Assembly: GCF_900116445.1 (NCBI RefSeq)
Contig: NZ_FPBH01000013.1
Coordinates: 62,001 to 126,000 of the forward strand
From: Paraburkholderia aspalathi
GTDB taxonomy: Bacteria; Pseudomonadota; Gammaproteobacteria; Burkholderiales; Burkholderiaceae
Direction: 5' to 3'
DNA length: 64,000 bases
Part shown: piece after piece, positions 51,512-60,275 of the stretch
How the letters are laid out: each line of letters opens with the position of its first letter
How positions within the stretch are numbered: the stretch's first letter is position 1
Program-made: the position numbers and the translations under genes
Notes under the pieces: generated by a model
What the model was told of the DNA's origin: nothing
Databases searched by the model: none
What the model saw: only the letters and a program-made list of their open reading frames with translations

Positions 51512-53880
51512 GTGGTTCCTTCAGCGCGTTGCGCGCGTTCTTGCGGCGACAAGCCTGCGTTTGCGGCGGCCTGTGCACGTTCACGTTCAAGATTGCGCTC
51601 GAGTTGCGACTTGGCTGCCGTGTATGGTTTCGGCCACGTCACGTCCAGATAGCCGATTCTTGCGGCTTCATTCAACGTCCACGACGGATTGGCCAGATGC
51701 GGCCGTGCGATCGCACAGAGATCGGCGCGGCCCGCCGCGATGATGCTGTTCACGTGGTCCGCTTCCGAGATCGCGCCAACGGCGATGGTTGCGATGCCGG
51801 CTTCGTTGCGCACGCGGTCAGCGAATGGCGTCTGGAACATGCGGCCAAACACGGGCTTTTCCTGCTTGCTGACCTGGCCCGACGAGACGTCGATCATGTC
51901 GGCGCCTGCCGCCTTGAAGGCGCGGGCGATTTCCACGGCGTCGTCGGGCGTGGTGCCGCCTTCGACCCAATCGTTAGCGGAAATACGCACGGAAATCGGT
52001 TTGTCTTGCGGCCAGACGGCGCGAATCGCCTTGAAGACCTGCAACGGGTAGCGCAGACGATTTTCGAGCGAACCGCCATATTCGTCCGTGCGCTGGTTGG
52101 TCAACGGCGACAGGAAGCTCGAGAGGAAATAGCCGTGTGCGCAGTGCAGTTCGAGCCAATCGAAGCCTGCCTCAGCGGACATTTGCGTGGCGCGCACGAA
52201 TTGCGCTTCGATTTCTTCAAGTTCGTCTCGTGTGGCTTCATGCGAGGTCTGACTGATGCCGCTTAAATATTGCTGCGGCGAAGCGGACACGAGCGGCCAG
52301 TTGCCTTTGTCAAGCGGCTGGTCGATGCCTTCCCATGCAACACGCGTCGAGCCTTTCGCGCCGGAGTGTCCTAGCTGAATTCCGATCTTCGCGTCCGACT
52401 GAGCGTGCACGAGATCCACAATGCGTTTCCACGCCGTGAGATGCTCGGGCGCGTACATGCCGGGACAAGCGGGCGTGATGCGCGCTTCGGGCGACACGCA
52501 GGTCATTTCCGTCATGACCAGCCCGGCGCCGCCCATGGCGCGGGCACCGAGATGCATCAGGTGATAGTCACCGGCGATGCCGTCGACGGCCGAGTATTGC
52601 GCCATCGGTGAGACGACTACGCGGTTTTTCAGCGTGACGCCACGCAACGTGAAGGGCGTGAACATCGGCGGAACGGAGTGTTTTTCCGGCGCGCGGTCAA
52701 TGCCTGAGCGGTGCGCGAGCCAGTCTTCGAACGTCGAGAGATAGGTTGCGTCACGCTCCCGCAAGTTCTCATGCGAGATGCGCTGCGAGCGTGTGAGCAG
52801 CGAATACGCGAACTGTTCCGGCTCGAACGACGTATAGCGGTCGACATGCTCGAACCACTCCGTCGAATTGCGCGCGGCGTTCTGGATACGCAATACGTCG
52901 ATACTGCGGACCTCCGTGTAGTGCTGCAACGCAGCGGGCAAATCACCCGGATGCGCGCCGATGCTGTTGGCGAGTTCGATCGAATCTTCGAGCGCGAGCT
53001 TGGTGCCCGAGCCGATCGAGAAGTGCGCGGTGTGCGCCGCGTCGCCCATCAGTACGATCGGCGTTTGTGAGCCATCGGCGTTGTTGCGCCAATGCACCCA
53101 TTCCTCATTGACGACGCGAGGGAAACGAATCCACTGCGACGACCCACGCAAATGCGCGGCGTTCGACAGCAACGGGTTGCCGTCCAGATACTTGGCGAAC
53201 AGCTTCTCGCAGAACGCGATGCTGTCTTCCTTGCTCATTTCGTCGAGACCGGCGGCGCGCCACACGCGCTCCGGCGTTTCCACAATAAACGTCGAGGTCT
53301 GATCGTCGAAGCGGTAGGCATGGGCCTGGAACCAGCCGAACTCAGTTTCTTCGAAAGCAAACGTGAAGGCGTCGAAGAGTTTTTTGGTGCCGAGCCAGAC
53401 GAAGCGGCAATCGCGCATGTCGATCGCGGGCTTGTAGGTGGCGGTGTACTTCTGACGGATGGCGCTGTTGGCGCCGTCACAGGCGATGATCAGGTCGGCT
53501 TCGTAGGTGGTGTCGTCCGTAACCTGGGTTTCGAAAACCAGTTTGACGCCCAGTTCTTCGCAGCGCGCCTGCAGGATATTCAGCAGACGTTTGCGGCCGA
53601 TGCCGCAGAAGCCATGGCCCGACGAGCGAACCTGCCTGCCGCGGAAATTGATCTCGATGTCGTCCCAGTGGTTGAAGGCGTCGAGGATCGCATCTGCGCT
53701 GGGGGCGTCGGCGGCGCGCAGGTTGCCGAGCGTCTGGTCGGAGAACACCACGCCCCAGCCGAAGGTGTCATAGGGCCGGTTGCGCTCCACCACCGTGACG
53801 TCATATGCCGGGTTCCGGCCCTTCATTAACAGGCCGAAGTACAAGCCGGCCGGGCCGCCGCCGATACATACGATGCGCAT
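51508..53880 (-). CDS. 2-aminobenzoyl-CoA monooxygenase/reductase-type fusion (FAD monooxygenase + OYE reductase)
   Basis: A 790-residue two-flavin protein. Residues 1-390 are a class A flavoprotein hydroxylase (FAD loop GGGPAGLYFG at 7-16, DLIIACDGANSAIR, and GDAAHTAHFSIGSGTKLALEDS near 290). Residues about 400-780 are an old-yellow-enzyme-like reductase (FTPFTLRGVTLKNRVVVSPMAQYS, ELHCAHGYFLSSFLSPLTNQRTDEYGGS). This is the architecture of Azoarcus 2-aminobenzoyl-CoA monooxygenase/reductase (abmA), often auto-annotated as salicylyl-CoA 5-hydroxylase/oxidoreductase. It hydroxylates and then reduces the ring of the CoA ester. It is first in the operon, behind a consensus promoter, and overlaps the SDR gene by 4 nt. 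Confidence 0.9.
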   Translation of the reverse strand: MRIVCIGGGPAGLYFGLLMKGRNPAYDVTVVERNRPYDTFGWGVVFSDQTLGNLRAADAPSADAILDAFNHWDDIEINFRGRQVRSSGHGFCGIGRKRLLNILQARCEELGVKLVFETQVTDDTTYEADLIIACDGANSAIRQKYTATYKPAIDMRDCRFVWLGTKKLFDAFTFAFEETEFGWFQAHAYRFDDQTSTFIVETPERVWRAAGLDEMSKEDSIAFCEKLFAKYLDGNPLLSNAAHLRGSSQWIRFPRVVNEEWVHWRNNADGSQTPIVLMGDAAHTAHFSIGSGTKLALEDSIELANSIGAHPGDLPAALQHYTEVRSIDVLRIQNAARNSTEWFEHVDRYTSFEPEQFAYSLLTRSQRISHENLRERDATYLSTFEDWLAHRSGIDRAPEKHSVPPMFTPFTLRGVTLKNRVVVSPMAQYSAVDGIAGDYHLMHLGARAMGGAGLVMTEMTCVSPEARITPACPGMYAPEHLTAWKRIVDLVHAQSDAKIGIQLGHSGAKGSTRVAWEGIDQPLDKGNWPLVSASPQQYLSGISQTSHEATRDELEEIEAQFVRATQMSAEAGFDWLELHCAHGYFLSSFLSPLTNQRTDEYGGSLENRLRYPLQVFKAIRAVWPQDKPISVRISANDWVEGGTTPDDAVEIARAFKAAGADMIDVSSGQVSKQEKPVFGRMFQTPFADRVRNEAGIATIAVGAISEADHVNSIIAAGRADLCAIARPHLANPSWTLNEAARIGYLDVTWPKPYTAAKSQLERNLERERAQAAANAGLSPQERAQRAEGTT

Positions 53881-53913
53881 GTTGACTCTCCATGTGAACC
53901 TGCTCTGGAGGGT

Positions 53914-53947
53914 AATTTAGGCGTCGATAGTTTAGATGTCAAGTAAA
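53914..53947 (-). promoter_or_regulatory. operon promoter with MarR-like dyad
   Basis: On the minus strand, TTGACA (53937-53942) and TAAATT (53914-53919) are 17 bp apart and read into the monooxygenase/reductase gene. An imperfect palindrome TTTANNTGNCANNTAAA (53931-53947) covers the -35 hexamer and is a plausible site for the MarR protein encoded in the operon. Confidence 0.6.
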
Positions 53948-53961
53948 TTGTGGGAAGGCTC

Positions 53962-54840
53962 CTATGCTCGTTGGCGTCCAATCTGCAACATCGCGATACT
54001 GGCAAGAATCAGGGCGATGGCGGCCACTTCCAATGCGCCAACCTTTTCCCCGGCGACCCAACCAATCAGAAGCGCAACGGTAGGTGTAATGTAGGTTGAG
54101 CCCGAAGCGGCAACTGCGCCGAGCTCCTGCAGCAGGAAGTAGTAGATCAGAAAGGCAATGCCGGTTCCCAGGACACCAAGTCCGACCACGACACCGGCGG
54201 CCGCCCGCCAATCCTGCAGTATGTGCCGCATCCCGGTGAAGTCTGTGAGCAAGGTCAGTATGAGCAGGGCCAGCCCCATCTGCCACGTGACCAGCGCCAG
54301 GGGCGGGAGGTTGAATGGCGACAGAAAACGGCGGACGTAAACATACGACAGCCCGAGGGTGATCGCACCTGCCAACATCCAGAAAACGCCGGCAAGATCG
54401 ATGGGGTTGTCTGCACCTTCCCAAGGCCGCGCAATCAGAACGATGCCGGCAAATCCCAGAACCACGCCTGCCACCATCAACCCGTTCACCTTCTCGGTTC
54501 GCAGGAGCAATAGTGAGGAGATAGCAGTGAATATGGCAATGGAGCCGCCCAAAACGCCTGCGGTGCCCGAAGGAAGCGGCGCAGTGCCTTTTACGATGGC
54601 AACATAGTAGAAAGCTGTCGCCACAGAGGCCATGACGAAGAAGTGAGGCAGATGACGCACCTGGCTACGGTTGATCACTCCCTGATGCCAGGCGGCGAGT
54701 GCCAGTGGCAGGAAGCCAAAAAGTACCCGTAAAAACGCGATCTGCATTGGGCTGATCAGGGTCACCGCCCACTTCATGTAGATAAAGTTCGATCCCCAGA
54801 TGAAGCCAAGAAGGACGAAGGCAGCTTTGGTAAGCCTCAT
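53962..54840 (-). CDS. EamA/DMT-family transporter
   Basis: A 292-residue membrane protein with ten hydrophobic helices in two EamA repeats; the first begins FVLLGFIWGSNFIYMKWAV and the second near LAGVFWMLAGAITLGLSYVYVRRF. Drug/metabolite transporters of this type usually export amino acids or metabolites. The ATG at 54840 is preferred to a TTG at 54861. It is read in the same direction as the aromatic operon and lies just upstream, with the operon's own promoter between, so a functional link is possible but not required. Substrate unknown. Confidence 0.85.
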   Translation of the reverse strand: MRLTKAAFVLLGFIWGSNFIYMKWAVTLISPMQIAFLRVLFGFLPLALAAWHQGVINRSQVRHLPHFFVMASVATAFYYVAIVKGTAPLPSGTAGVLGGSIAIFTAISSLLLLRTEKVNGLMVAGVVLGFAGIVLIARPWEGADNPIDLAGVFWMLAGAITLGLSYVYVRRFLSPFNLPPLALVTWQMGLALLILTLLTDFTGMRHILQDWRAAAGVVVGLGVLGTGIAFLIYYFLLQELGAVAASGSTYITPTVALLIGWVAGEKVGALEVAAIALILASIAMLQIGRQRA

Positions 54841-55036
54841 AGTGCATGCCTCGCCGACCAATGAGATTGATCGTCAGTACATCAAAGTCCGAAATCTGCG
54901 GATAGAACAAAAGCGGCATCGCCGTAGGACGTGCTGGTCGTGATTCGGCGGCCGCATCGCATGTGCGTTTCCGATTGCGCATCCGTGTCGGGAACCAGAA
55001 CTACGGCACGCACGGTGCTCGACTCCCCGGTCGGCT

Positions 55037-56356
55037 CTACTGAACGATTCGATAGATGGTTGGCGGTAGCGTTTCGCCTGCCGCGGAAAGCGTGTATGCG
55101 CGCTGCACCTCCGCCACCGCATGCGCCGCTTCCCGGGCGCTGCGTGCGTGCACGAAGCCAAGTGGCTGCCCGACGTCCACGTGTTGTCCAAGCGGTACGA
55201 GTTCCGATAGGCCGACAGCGTAGTCGATCGAGTCTTCCGCCCGCACTCTGCCTCCACCCAGTTCCACGACGGCGACGCCGAGCGCGCGGCAGTCGATCCG
55301 CTCTACCTGTCCCTCCCCCGGTGCAGGAACCGGAATCCTGATCTGCGCTTTGGCCAGATAACGCGCAGGCGCGTCGATCAAGTCGATGGGGCCGCCCAGC
55401 GCCGCCACCATTTTCGCGAAGCGCTCCGCGGCCGCACCGGAGTCGAGCACCGCCTGCAACTTGACTCGCGCCTGTGCGTGGTCGGTAGCAATGCCGCCGT
55501 TGATCAGCATCTGCGCGGCGAGCGCTATCGTGACGTCGTGCAGACGATCTGGACGCGACTTGCCTGTCAAATAATCGATTGCGCACGCCACTTCCAGCGC
55601 ATTGCCCGCGCACGGCGCAAGCGACTGGTTCATGTCGGTCAGCAGCGCCGTGGTCTTCAGGCCTGCGCCGTTGCCGACGTCGACGATGCTCCTCGCGAGT
55701 TCGAGCGATTTTTCCGGAGTCGGCATAAACGCGCCCGAGCCTACCTTGACGTCCATCACGAGACCTTCAAGCCCTGCTGCAAGCTTCTTCGACAGGATCG
55801 ACGCAGTGATCATCGCGACGGATTCGATCGTCGCCGTGTTGCCCCGGATCGCATAGATGCGCCTGTCGGCGGGCACGAGCTGCGCAGTCTGGCCGATGAT
55901 CGCCACGCCGACGTCGCGTACTGCGCGCTGAAATTCGTTCGTATCGGGCGTCACGTTATAGCCCGGGATCGAATTCAGCTTGTCGAGCGTGCCGCCCGTA
56001 TGTCCGAGCCCGCGTCCGGAAATCATCGGCACATAAGCCCCACACGCGGCAACCATCGGACCGATCAACAACGAGGTCAGATCGCCGACGCCACCGGTCG
56101 AGTGTTTGTCGACGATCGGTCCATTCAGGTTCAACGCATGCCAGTCGAGCACCTGCCCCGAGTCGCGTTGCGCAAGCGTGAGCGCGACGCGTTCGTCGAC
56201 GCTCAGGTCGTTGAAATAGACTGCCATCGCGAATGCTGATACCTGCCCCTCGGTGACGCTGCCATCCACCACGCCGCGAACGAACGCTGCAATTTCGTCC
56301 CGGTCGAGTGGCTGCCGGTCACGTTTCTTGCGAATGAATTCCTGGGGCAGGAACAT
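55037..56356 (-). CDS. deoA: thymidine phosphorylase
   Basis: A 439-residue pyrimidine-nucleoside phosphorylase of the DeoA type: substrate/phosphate motif DKHSTGGVGD at 83-92, ISGRGLGHTGGTLDKL, the Lys in VMDVKVGSGAFM, and the C-terminal alpha/beta domain (GLSELVPLGQHVDVGQPLGFVHA). It splits thymidine or deoxyuridine to base and 2-deoxyribose-1-phosphate. The ATG at 56356 follows GAAGGAGTCGTC. It is last in the nucleoside operon after the NupC carrier, 16 bp away. No deoC or deoB lies in the window. Confidence 0.93.
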   Translation of the reverse strand: MFLPQEFIRKKRDRQPLDRDEIAAFVRGVVDGSVTEGQVSAFAMAVYFNDLSVDERVALTLAQRDSGQVLDWHALNLNGPIVDKHSTGGVGDLTSLLIGPMVAACGAYVPMISGRGLGHTGGTLDKLNSIPGYNVTPDTNEFQRAVRDVGVAIIGQTAQLVPADRRIYAIRGNTATIESVAMITASILSKKLAAGLEGLVMDVKVGSGAFMPTPEKSLELARSIVDVGNGAGLKTTALLTDMNQSLAPCAGNALEVACAIDYLTGKSRPDRLHDVTIALAAQMLINGGIATDHAQARVKLQAVLDSGAAAERFAKMVAALGGPIDLIDAPARYLAKAQIRIPVPAPGEGQVERIDCRALGVAVVELGGGRVRAEDSIDYAVGLSELVPLGQHVDVGQPLGFVHARSAREAAHAVAEVQRAYTLSAAGETLPPTIYRIVQ

Positions 56357-56372
56357 GACGACTCCTTCAATA

Positions 56373-57647
56373 TCAATGCAAGGAAAAGAAGAGACCGGCA
56401 ATCGCCGCGCTCATCAGATTCGACAGCGTGCTGGCCGTCAGCGCGCGCAGACCGTGGCGCGCCACCTCCGAGCGGCGCTCCGGCGCTACAGCACTGAATC
56501 CGCCGGCCAGAATCGCGATCGACGAAAAATTCGCGAAACCGCACAACGCAAACGATACGATCGCAATCGTCTTGGGATCAAGAACCTGCAGTCCCGCCGC
56601 GGCGACCTGCGCGGTGTCCTTCAGGTACGGCGACAGGTCTCCATAGGCGACGAACTCGTTGAGAATCAGCTTCTCGCCGATGAAGTTGCCAGCTAGCGAC
56701 GCATCGTGCCACGGCACGCCTATCATCCAGGCAAGCGGCGCCAACAGGCCGCCCAGCAGCCCCTGCAGCGTGACGTTCGCAAAGCCGAACAATGCGGCAA
56801 TGCCACCCACGCCCGTATTGACGAGCGCAATGAGACCGATGAAGGCAATCAGCATCGCACCGACGTTGATGGCGATCTTCAGTCCGATCATCGCGCCCGA
56901 GGCGGCCGCCTCGATGACATTGGCTGAACCCTTCTCGTCGAAATCCAGCCCGTCGATATTCATCTGGGTTGGTTCAACAGTCGGATACAGCAGCTTGCCG
57001 AACAGCAGGCCGCCCGGCACGGCCATGAACGATGCAGCCAGCAGATACTCCATTTTCACGCCAAGGCCGGCATAGGCAGCAAGCACGGACCCTGCTACCG
57101 AAGCCATCCCGCTTGACATCACGGCAAAGATCTCCGCGCTGGTCATTTGCCGCACGAACGGTTTCACGAGGGCCGGCATTTCGCTTTGACCGAGGAAGAT
57201 GGTTGCGACTGCCGAGCACGCTTCAATGCGGCTCACCGCCAGCAATTTTTCCAGCGCCATACCGACGATGGTGACGATCCACTTCATGATCCCGACGTAA
57301 TAGAGTACCGCGATCAGCGCGGTCACGAAGATGATCATAGGCAGCACACGCAGGCCGAACACAAAACCGCCCGCACCGAAAAGCTCGAACATCTTGCTGT
57401 CGACAAGCCCGCCGAAGATAAACGACACACCGTGGTTGCCCATTTCGAGCACACGGTTGACAGCGGTGGCAACGACCGCGAGCGCGCTACGTCCGAACGG
57501 GACGAACAGCACGAGCGCGCCGATTGCCAACTGTGTCGCAAGCGCGGCGAAAAGGGTTCGTGGCCGTACCGCGCCACGGTTGTTCGATAGCAAATAGGCA
57601 ATCAACAGCAGTATCAACATGCCGCAAAGGCTGCGCACGATATCCAC
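56373..57647 (-). CDS. nupC: NupC-type concentrative nucleoside transporter
   Basis: A 424-residue CNT-family H+/Na+-nucleoside symporter: N-terminal helices (SLCGMLILLLIAYLLSNNRGAV), the conserved IFLGQSEMPALVKPF and VMSSGMASVAGSVLAAYAGLG segments that bind the nucleoside, and SFALCGFANFSSIAILAGG with its second binding site. I chose the GTG at 57647, behind GAAGGGGAACTAC; another GTG lies 19 codons upstream. It imports nucleosides for thymidine phosphorylase encoded next, and is fed by the Tsx channel and the NUP-type protein encoded upstream. Confidence 0.92.
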   Translation of the reverse strand: MDIVRSLCGMLILLLIAYLLSNNRGAVRPRTLFAALATQLAIGALVLFVPFGRSALAVVATAVNRVLEMGNHGVSFIFGGLVDSKMFELFGAGGFVFGLRVLPMIIFVTALIAVLYYVGIMKWIVTIVGMALEKLLAVSRIEACSAVATIFLGQSEMPALVKPFVRQMTSAEIFAVMSSGMASVAGSVLAAYAGLGVKMEYLLAASFMAVPGGLLFGKLLYPTVEPTQMNIDGLDFDEKGSANVIEAAASGAMIGLKIAINVGAMLIAFIGLIALVNTGVGGIAALFGFANVTLQGLLGGLLAPLAWMIGVPWHDASLAGNFIGEKLILNEFVAYGDLSPYLKDTAQVAAAGLQVLDPKTIAIVSFALCGFANFSSIAILAGGFSAVAPERRSEVARHGLRALTASTLSNLMSAAIAGLFFSLH

Positions 57648-57755
57648 GTAGTTCCCCTTCGAAGTTAGGGAAATAAGAACGCCCCGGATTGAGGCGGACG
57701 GCACGACCGGAGGCGGACATCTTTTCCACCGGTCGTGAGAATCAACACGGTGTGT

Positions 57756-58802
57756 TTAATTGGCCGGTACGCCGTCTTTCCAGTGCTTCCAGTCTTTGAC
57801 GATCGCAGCCACGAGCGGCGAGCCGGTCAGATAGAGGTTGTTGAGCGCCGGGACAAAGCCACCTTGATTCTGGTAATCGAGCAGGTTGTCGACGTTCGAG
57901 ACACCTTGTGGCGGGCGATCGAAGTCCGAACCGGCACGCAACACCGCTACGCGCTGCGAATCGGCGAGGCCCGCCGTCTGCGCACGCTTGATGACCTCGA
58001 AGGTCGCGTTGTCTTCCTGCTGCGTCGTGCAGTACACGCCCTTGCCGTCGGTCAGAAGGCTGGTCCAGTCGCGGGCGCGCTGCCCTAAGGCATTGCCCGA
58101 GAACCACGTATCGCCCGCGAGGGTGTCGCACTGGATGACGGTCGGACGCTGATTGGCCGGCGCGCTCTGATATTTCGCGCGATAGGCGACTGCCTGCGGG
58201 CTGTCGGTCAGCGTCACGTCGCGCGAAAGACCGTAGGCCTTTTGCAGCAGCGCCTCGTTCAGTTGAAACACTTCGGTGCGGTAATCCAGCGGTGGTTTTT
58301 CGTTTTCGCTCTTTGTGTTGATGCCGAGATAGCCGGACTTCCATCCCGCCGGAATCTCACGCGCATCCAATTCCCACTGGATGCCGAAATCCACCAGATA
58401 GCGCGCCCAGGCGGCTGAGCCAAGCGTTCCCTGTGCCGGGTCGATGCCGGCGATGCCCGATACGAGGAAGTACGTCTTGCGTAAATCGAATTTTCTCGAA
58501 TACACCAAAGCGGACATCGAGGCCGCCGCGTTCGTGTGGCCCATGCCGGTCGTCAGGACACACACGCTGTCGTGGTTGCACTGGACGTCGGGGTAGTCCG
58601 CGGACAGACCCGGTACCTTGACGTGTTCCATCGGACCCAGGTGGTCCAGCCACACTTTGCCTTCCGGCCCGAACATGCTGATGATGAGGACCTTCACAGG
58701 CCGCGGACGTTGTGCGGTGTCACCCGCAGAATGGGCGCTTGTCACCAGCGAAACCGCGAGTCCCAATCCCGCAAGCATTCGCCAAAATTTTTGCTTTAAC
58801 AT
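57756..58802 (-). CDS. purine nucleoside permease (NUP) family, exported nucleoside-binding protein
   Basis: A 348-residue protein with a Sec signal peptide (FWRMLAGLGLAVSLVTSAHS) and a NUP-family domain: KVLIISMFGPEGKVWLDHL, LTTGMGHTNAAASMSALVYS, FLVSGIAGIDPAQGTLGSAAWARYLVDFGIQWE, and TTQQEDNATFEVIKRA. The family is named after a Candida nucleoside permease, but it has the nucleoside-phosphorylase fold and is not a channel. In the periplasm it could bind nucleosides or cleave them. It lies between the outer-membrane channel and NupC genes, which fits a role in nucleoside capture. Confidence 0.88.
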   Translation of the reverse strand: MLKQKFWRMLAGLGLAVSLVTSAHSAGDTAQRPRPVKVLIISMFGPEGKVWLDHLGPMEHVKVPGLSADYPDVQCNHDSVCVLTTGMGHTNAAASMSALVYSRKFDLRKTYFLVSGIAGIDPAQGTLGSAAWARYLVDFGIQWELDAREIPAGWKSGYLGINTKSENEKPPLDYRTEVFQLNEALLQKAYGLSRDVTLTDSPQAVAYRAKYQSAPANQRPTVIQCDTLAGDTWFSGNALGQRARDWTSLLTDGKGVYCTTQQEDNATFEVIKRAQTAGLADSQRVAVLRAGSDFDRPPQGVSNVDNLLDYQNQGGFVPALNNLYLTGSPLVAAIVKDWKHWKDGVPAN

Positions 58803-58859
58803 GAAATCGGTGTCCCTGATCGTTTGTGAGGTTTGATCTGGTTTGCGTTGTCCATGCGA

Positions 58860-59855
58860 TCAGAACTGGTAACCGACGCTGGCGTAGTAGCCCCAACCGG
58901 TCGAACGGTTCGCAAACGGACCATCGCCAAAGTTGAGGTCGCCGCCAGCCCATTGACCGCCGTTGTGGAAGTAGCGGGCAGCGGTCCAGAAGCGCCAATG
59001 CGTAAACGAGTAGATCAGCACGTTTGTTGCGACGAAGGCCGTATCGGTCCGGGTATCGTCACCCGTCTTTTCGCGCAGCCGGGAGCCGAAGTCATAGTTG
59101 AAGAAGCCGACGTAGGTCAGATTGCCACCGTGGAACGTACCAAGCGGATAGATGTATTTCATCTGGGCGCGATAGCCGTCCCACGAGTTCTCGTTCGCCG
59201 CGCCGTAGTTTTCCCATTGGCGCTTCACATACAAATTAGCGGACAGAATCAGTGGGGTGTGTGTGTCGATATCCGTGCCGATGCCGCTGTACAGGGTGTT
59301 CTGGCGGCCACCGATGTTATAGCCCTGGTCGTAGATCCAGTCGAACGCCAGATACCATTCCTTGAATGGGCCAAAGCCAAGGTGCTTGCCAACGAGGTCG
59401 TCGATCGATACGCGCGGCTCCTGCTCGCTGAAGACAGGCGACCCTCTATCCCACACGCCGGAGTCATGCGTACTGCCCACGCCGAAGACCTTCGGCGCAT
59501 CCACGTAACCGTACAGATCGAACGGACCCTTGCGACCGAAGTATTCGTACTCCAGGTACACGTCATTGGTCTTGTACGGACCGAAGCGAATGTCTTTCGA
59601 GCCAATCACGCCCAGACTCTGGTGAAACCAGCTCGACACATAAGGAGAAGCCGCCGTTTGCGGCGTCGGATTAGTCACGACAGCACCGCTTTCCGCAAGC
59701 GTCGAATCGGTGGAACCGTCGGCCCAGGCCGTTTGCGCGACCAGCAGGCTGACCGACATCGCCATACCGATCCAGGTCGCAAGCGCGCCACAGCGCCTTG
59801 CGCGAGCCATCCATTTCTTTCCGTCCATTTCTTTTGGATACCTAATGTTAGTCAT
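58860..59855 (-). CDS. tsx: Tsx/OmpK-type nucleoside-specific outer-membrane channel
   Basis: A 331-residue outer-membrane protein of the Tsx/OmpK family: WFHQSLGVIGSKDIRFGPYKTNDVYLEYEYFGRKGPFDLYGYVDAP at the start of the barrel and a C-terminal strand ending in aromatic Phe (YYASVGYQF) for BAM recognition. A Sec signal (WIGMAMSVSLLVAQTAWA) precedes it. The ATG at 59855 has AAGGATTCGATCCG before it; ATGs at 59828 and 59810 are alternatives that give shorter signal peptides. It admits nucleosides through the outer membrane and is first in the operon, so its 5' region carries the promoter. Confidence 0.9.
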   Translation of the reverse strand: MTNIRYPKEMDGKKWMARARRCGALATWIGMAMSVSLLVAQTAWADGSTDSTLAESGAVVTNPTPQTAASPYVSSWFHQSLGVIGSKDIRFGPYKTNDVYLEYEYFGRKGPFDLYGYVDAPKVFGVGSTHDSGVWDRGSPVFSEQEPRVSIDDLVGKHLGFGPFKEWYLAFDWIYDQGYNIGGRQNTLYSGIGTDIDTHTPLILSANLYVKRQWENYGAANENSWDGYRAQMKYIYPLGTFHGGNLTYVGFFNYDFGSRLREKTGDDTRTDTAFVATNVLIYSFTHWRFWTAARYFHNGGQWAGGDLNFGDGPFANRSTGWGYYASVGYQF

Positions 59856-59980
59856 CGGATCGAATCCTTACTGTCGTTAATATTTTCGATGAGCCACTGC
59901 TGTGTGAATCTCTCCAAACCTCGGCAGGAGCACCGCTAAACTGCAGACCGCATGTTCTGCGTGCACTGATGCCCCAATGT

Positions 59981-59990
59981 TGACCGGTCA
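59981..59990. promoter_or_regulatory. palindrome TGACCGGTCA
   Basis: TGACCGGTCA is a perfect 10-bp palindrome 126 bp upstream of the tsx start. A near-copy TGATCGGTCA lies 75 bp away at 60056. Confidence 0.45.
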
Positions 59991-60055
59991 GTCAGCTTTA
60001 AACGCCAATACCCATGCAGGCCGCGAGTAAATGCAGGAACCATGCCAAAGTTGTC

Positions 60056-60065
60056 TGATCGGTCA
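60056..60065. promoter_or_regulatory. near-palindrome TGATCGGTCA
   Basis: TGATCGGTCA differs by one base from the site at 59981, with 75 bp between centres. The pair may bind one regulator that loops DNA at the nucleoside operon. Confidence 0.4.
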
Positions 60066-60099
60066 GGATTTGGATTCGCGCCAGGGCGGCGCAGTGCAT

Positions 60100-60115
60100 G
60101 TAGGGAGTTCCCTAC
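60100..60115. promoter_or_regulatory. palindrome GTAGGGA-GT-TCCCTAC upstream of flhD
   Basis: The arms GTAGGGA and TCCCTAC are perfect around GT. It adjoins the palindrome at 60113. Inverted heptads of this kind recall sites of NarL/FixJ-type (LuxR-HTH) regulators such as BvgA. Confidence 0.5.
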
Positions 60116-60128
60116 GGAAATTTCCGTA
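60113..60128. promoter_or_regulatory. palindrome TACGGAAATTTCCGTA upstream of flhD
   Basis: TACGGAAATTTCCGTA is a perfect 16-bp palindrome 147 bp before flhD, overlapping the previous palindrome by three bases. Confidence 0.6.
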
Positions 60129-60275
60129 TCAACCTAGCGAAGTTTCCGAGAGTCCTGACTGCGCGGCACCCGCCGCGGATCTACCATCTACATACGGCGA
60201 CGTTTGTTGCGTCTGTGCGCTGCGCGGGGCCTTCGCAGCAGGGACGATCCGGTCGGTATTGCGGGGGGAGTTGAA

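Larger units (their letters stand above)
59856..60275. other. divergent regulatory region between tsx and flhD
   Basis: No gene is visible in 420 bases. It holds two TGAYCGGTCA palindromes (59981, 60056) closer to tsx, and two adjoining palindromes (60100-60115 and 60113-60128) closer to flhD. This is the densest palindrome cluster in the window; no confident -35/-10 pair was found. Confidence 0.6.
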
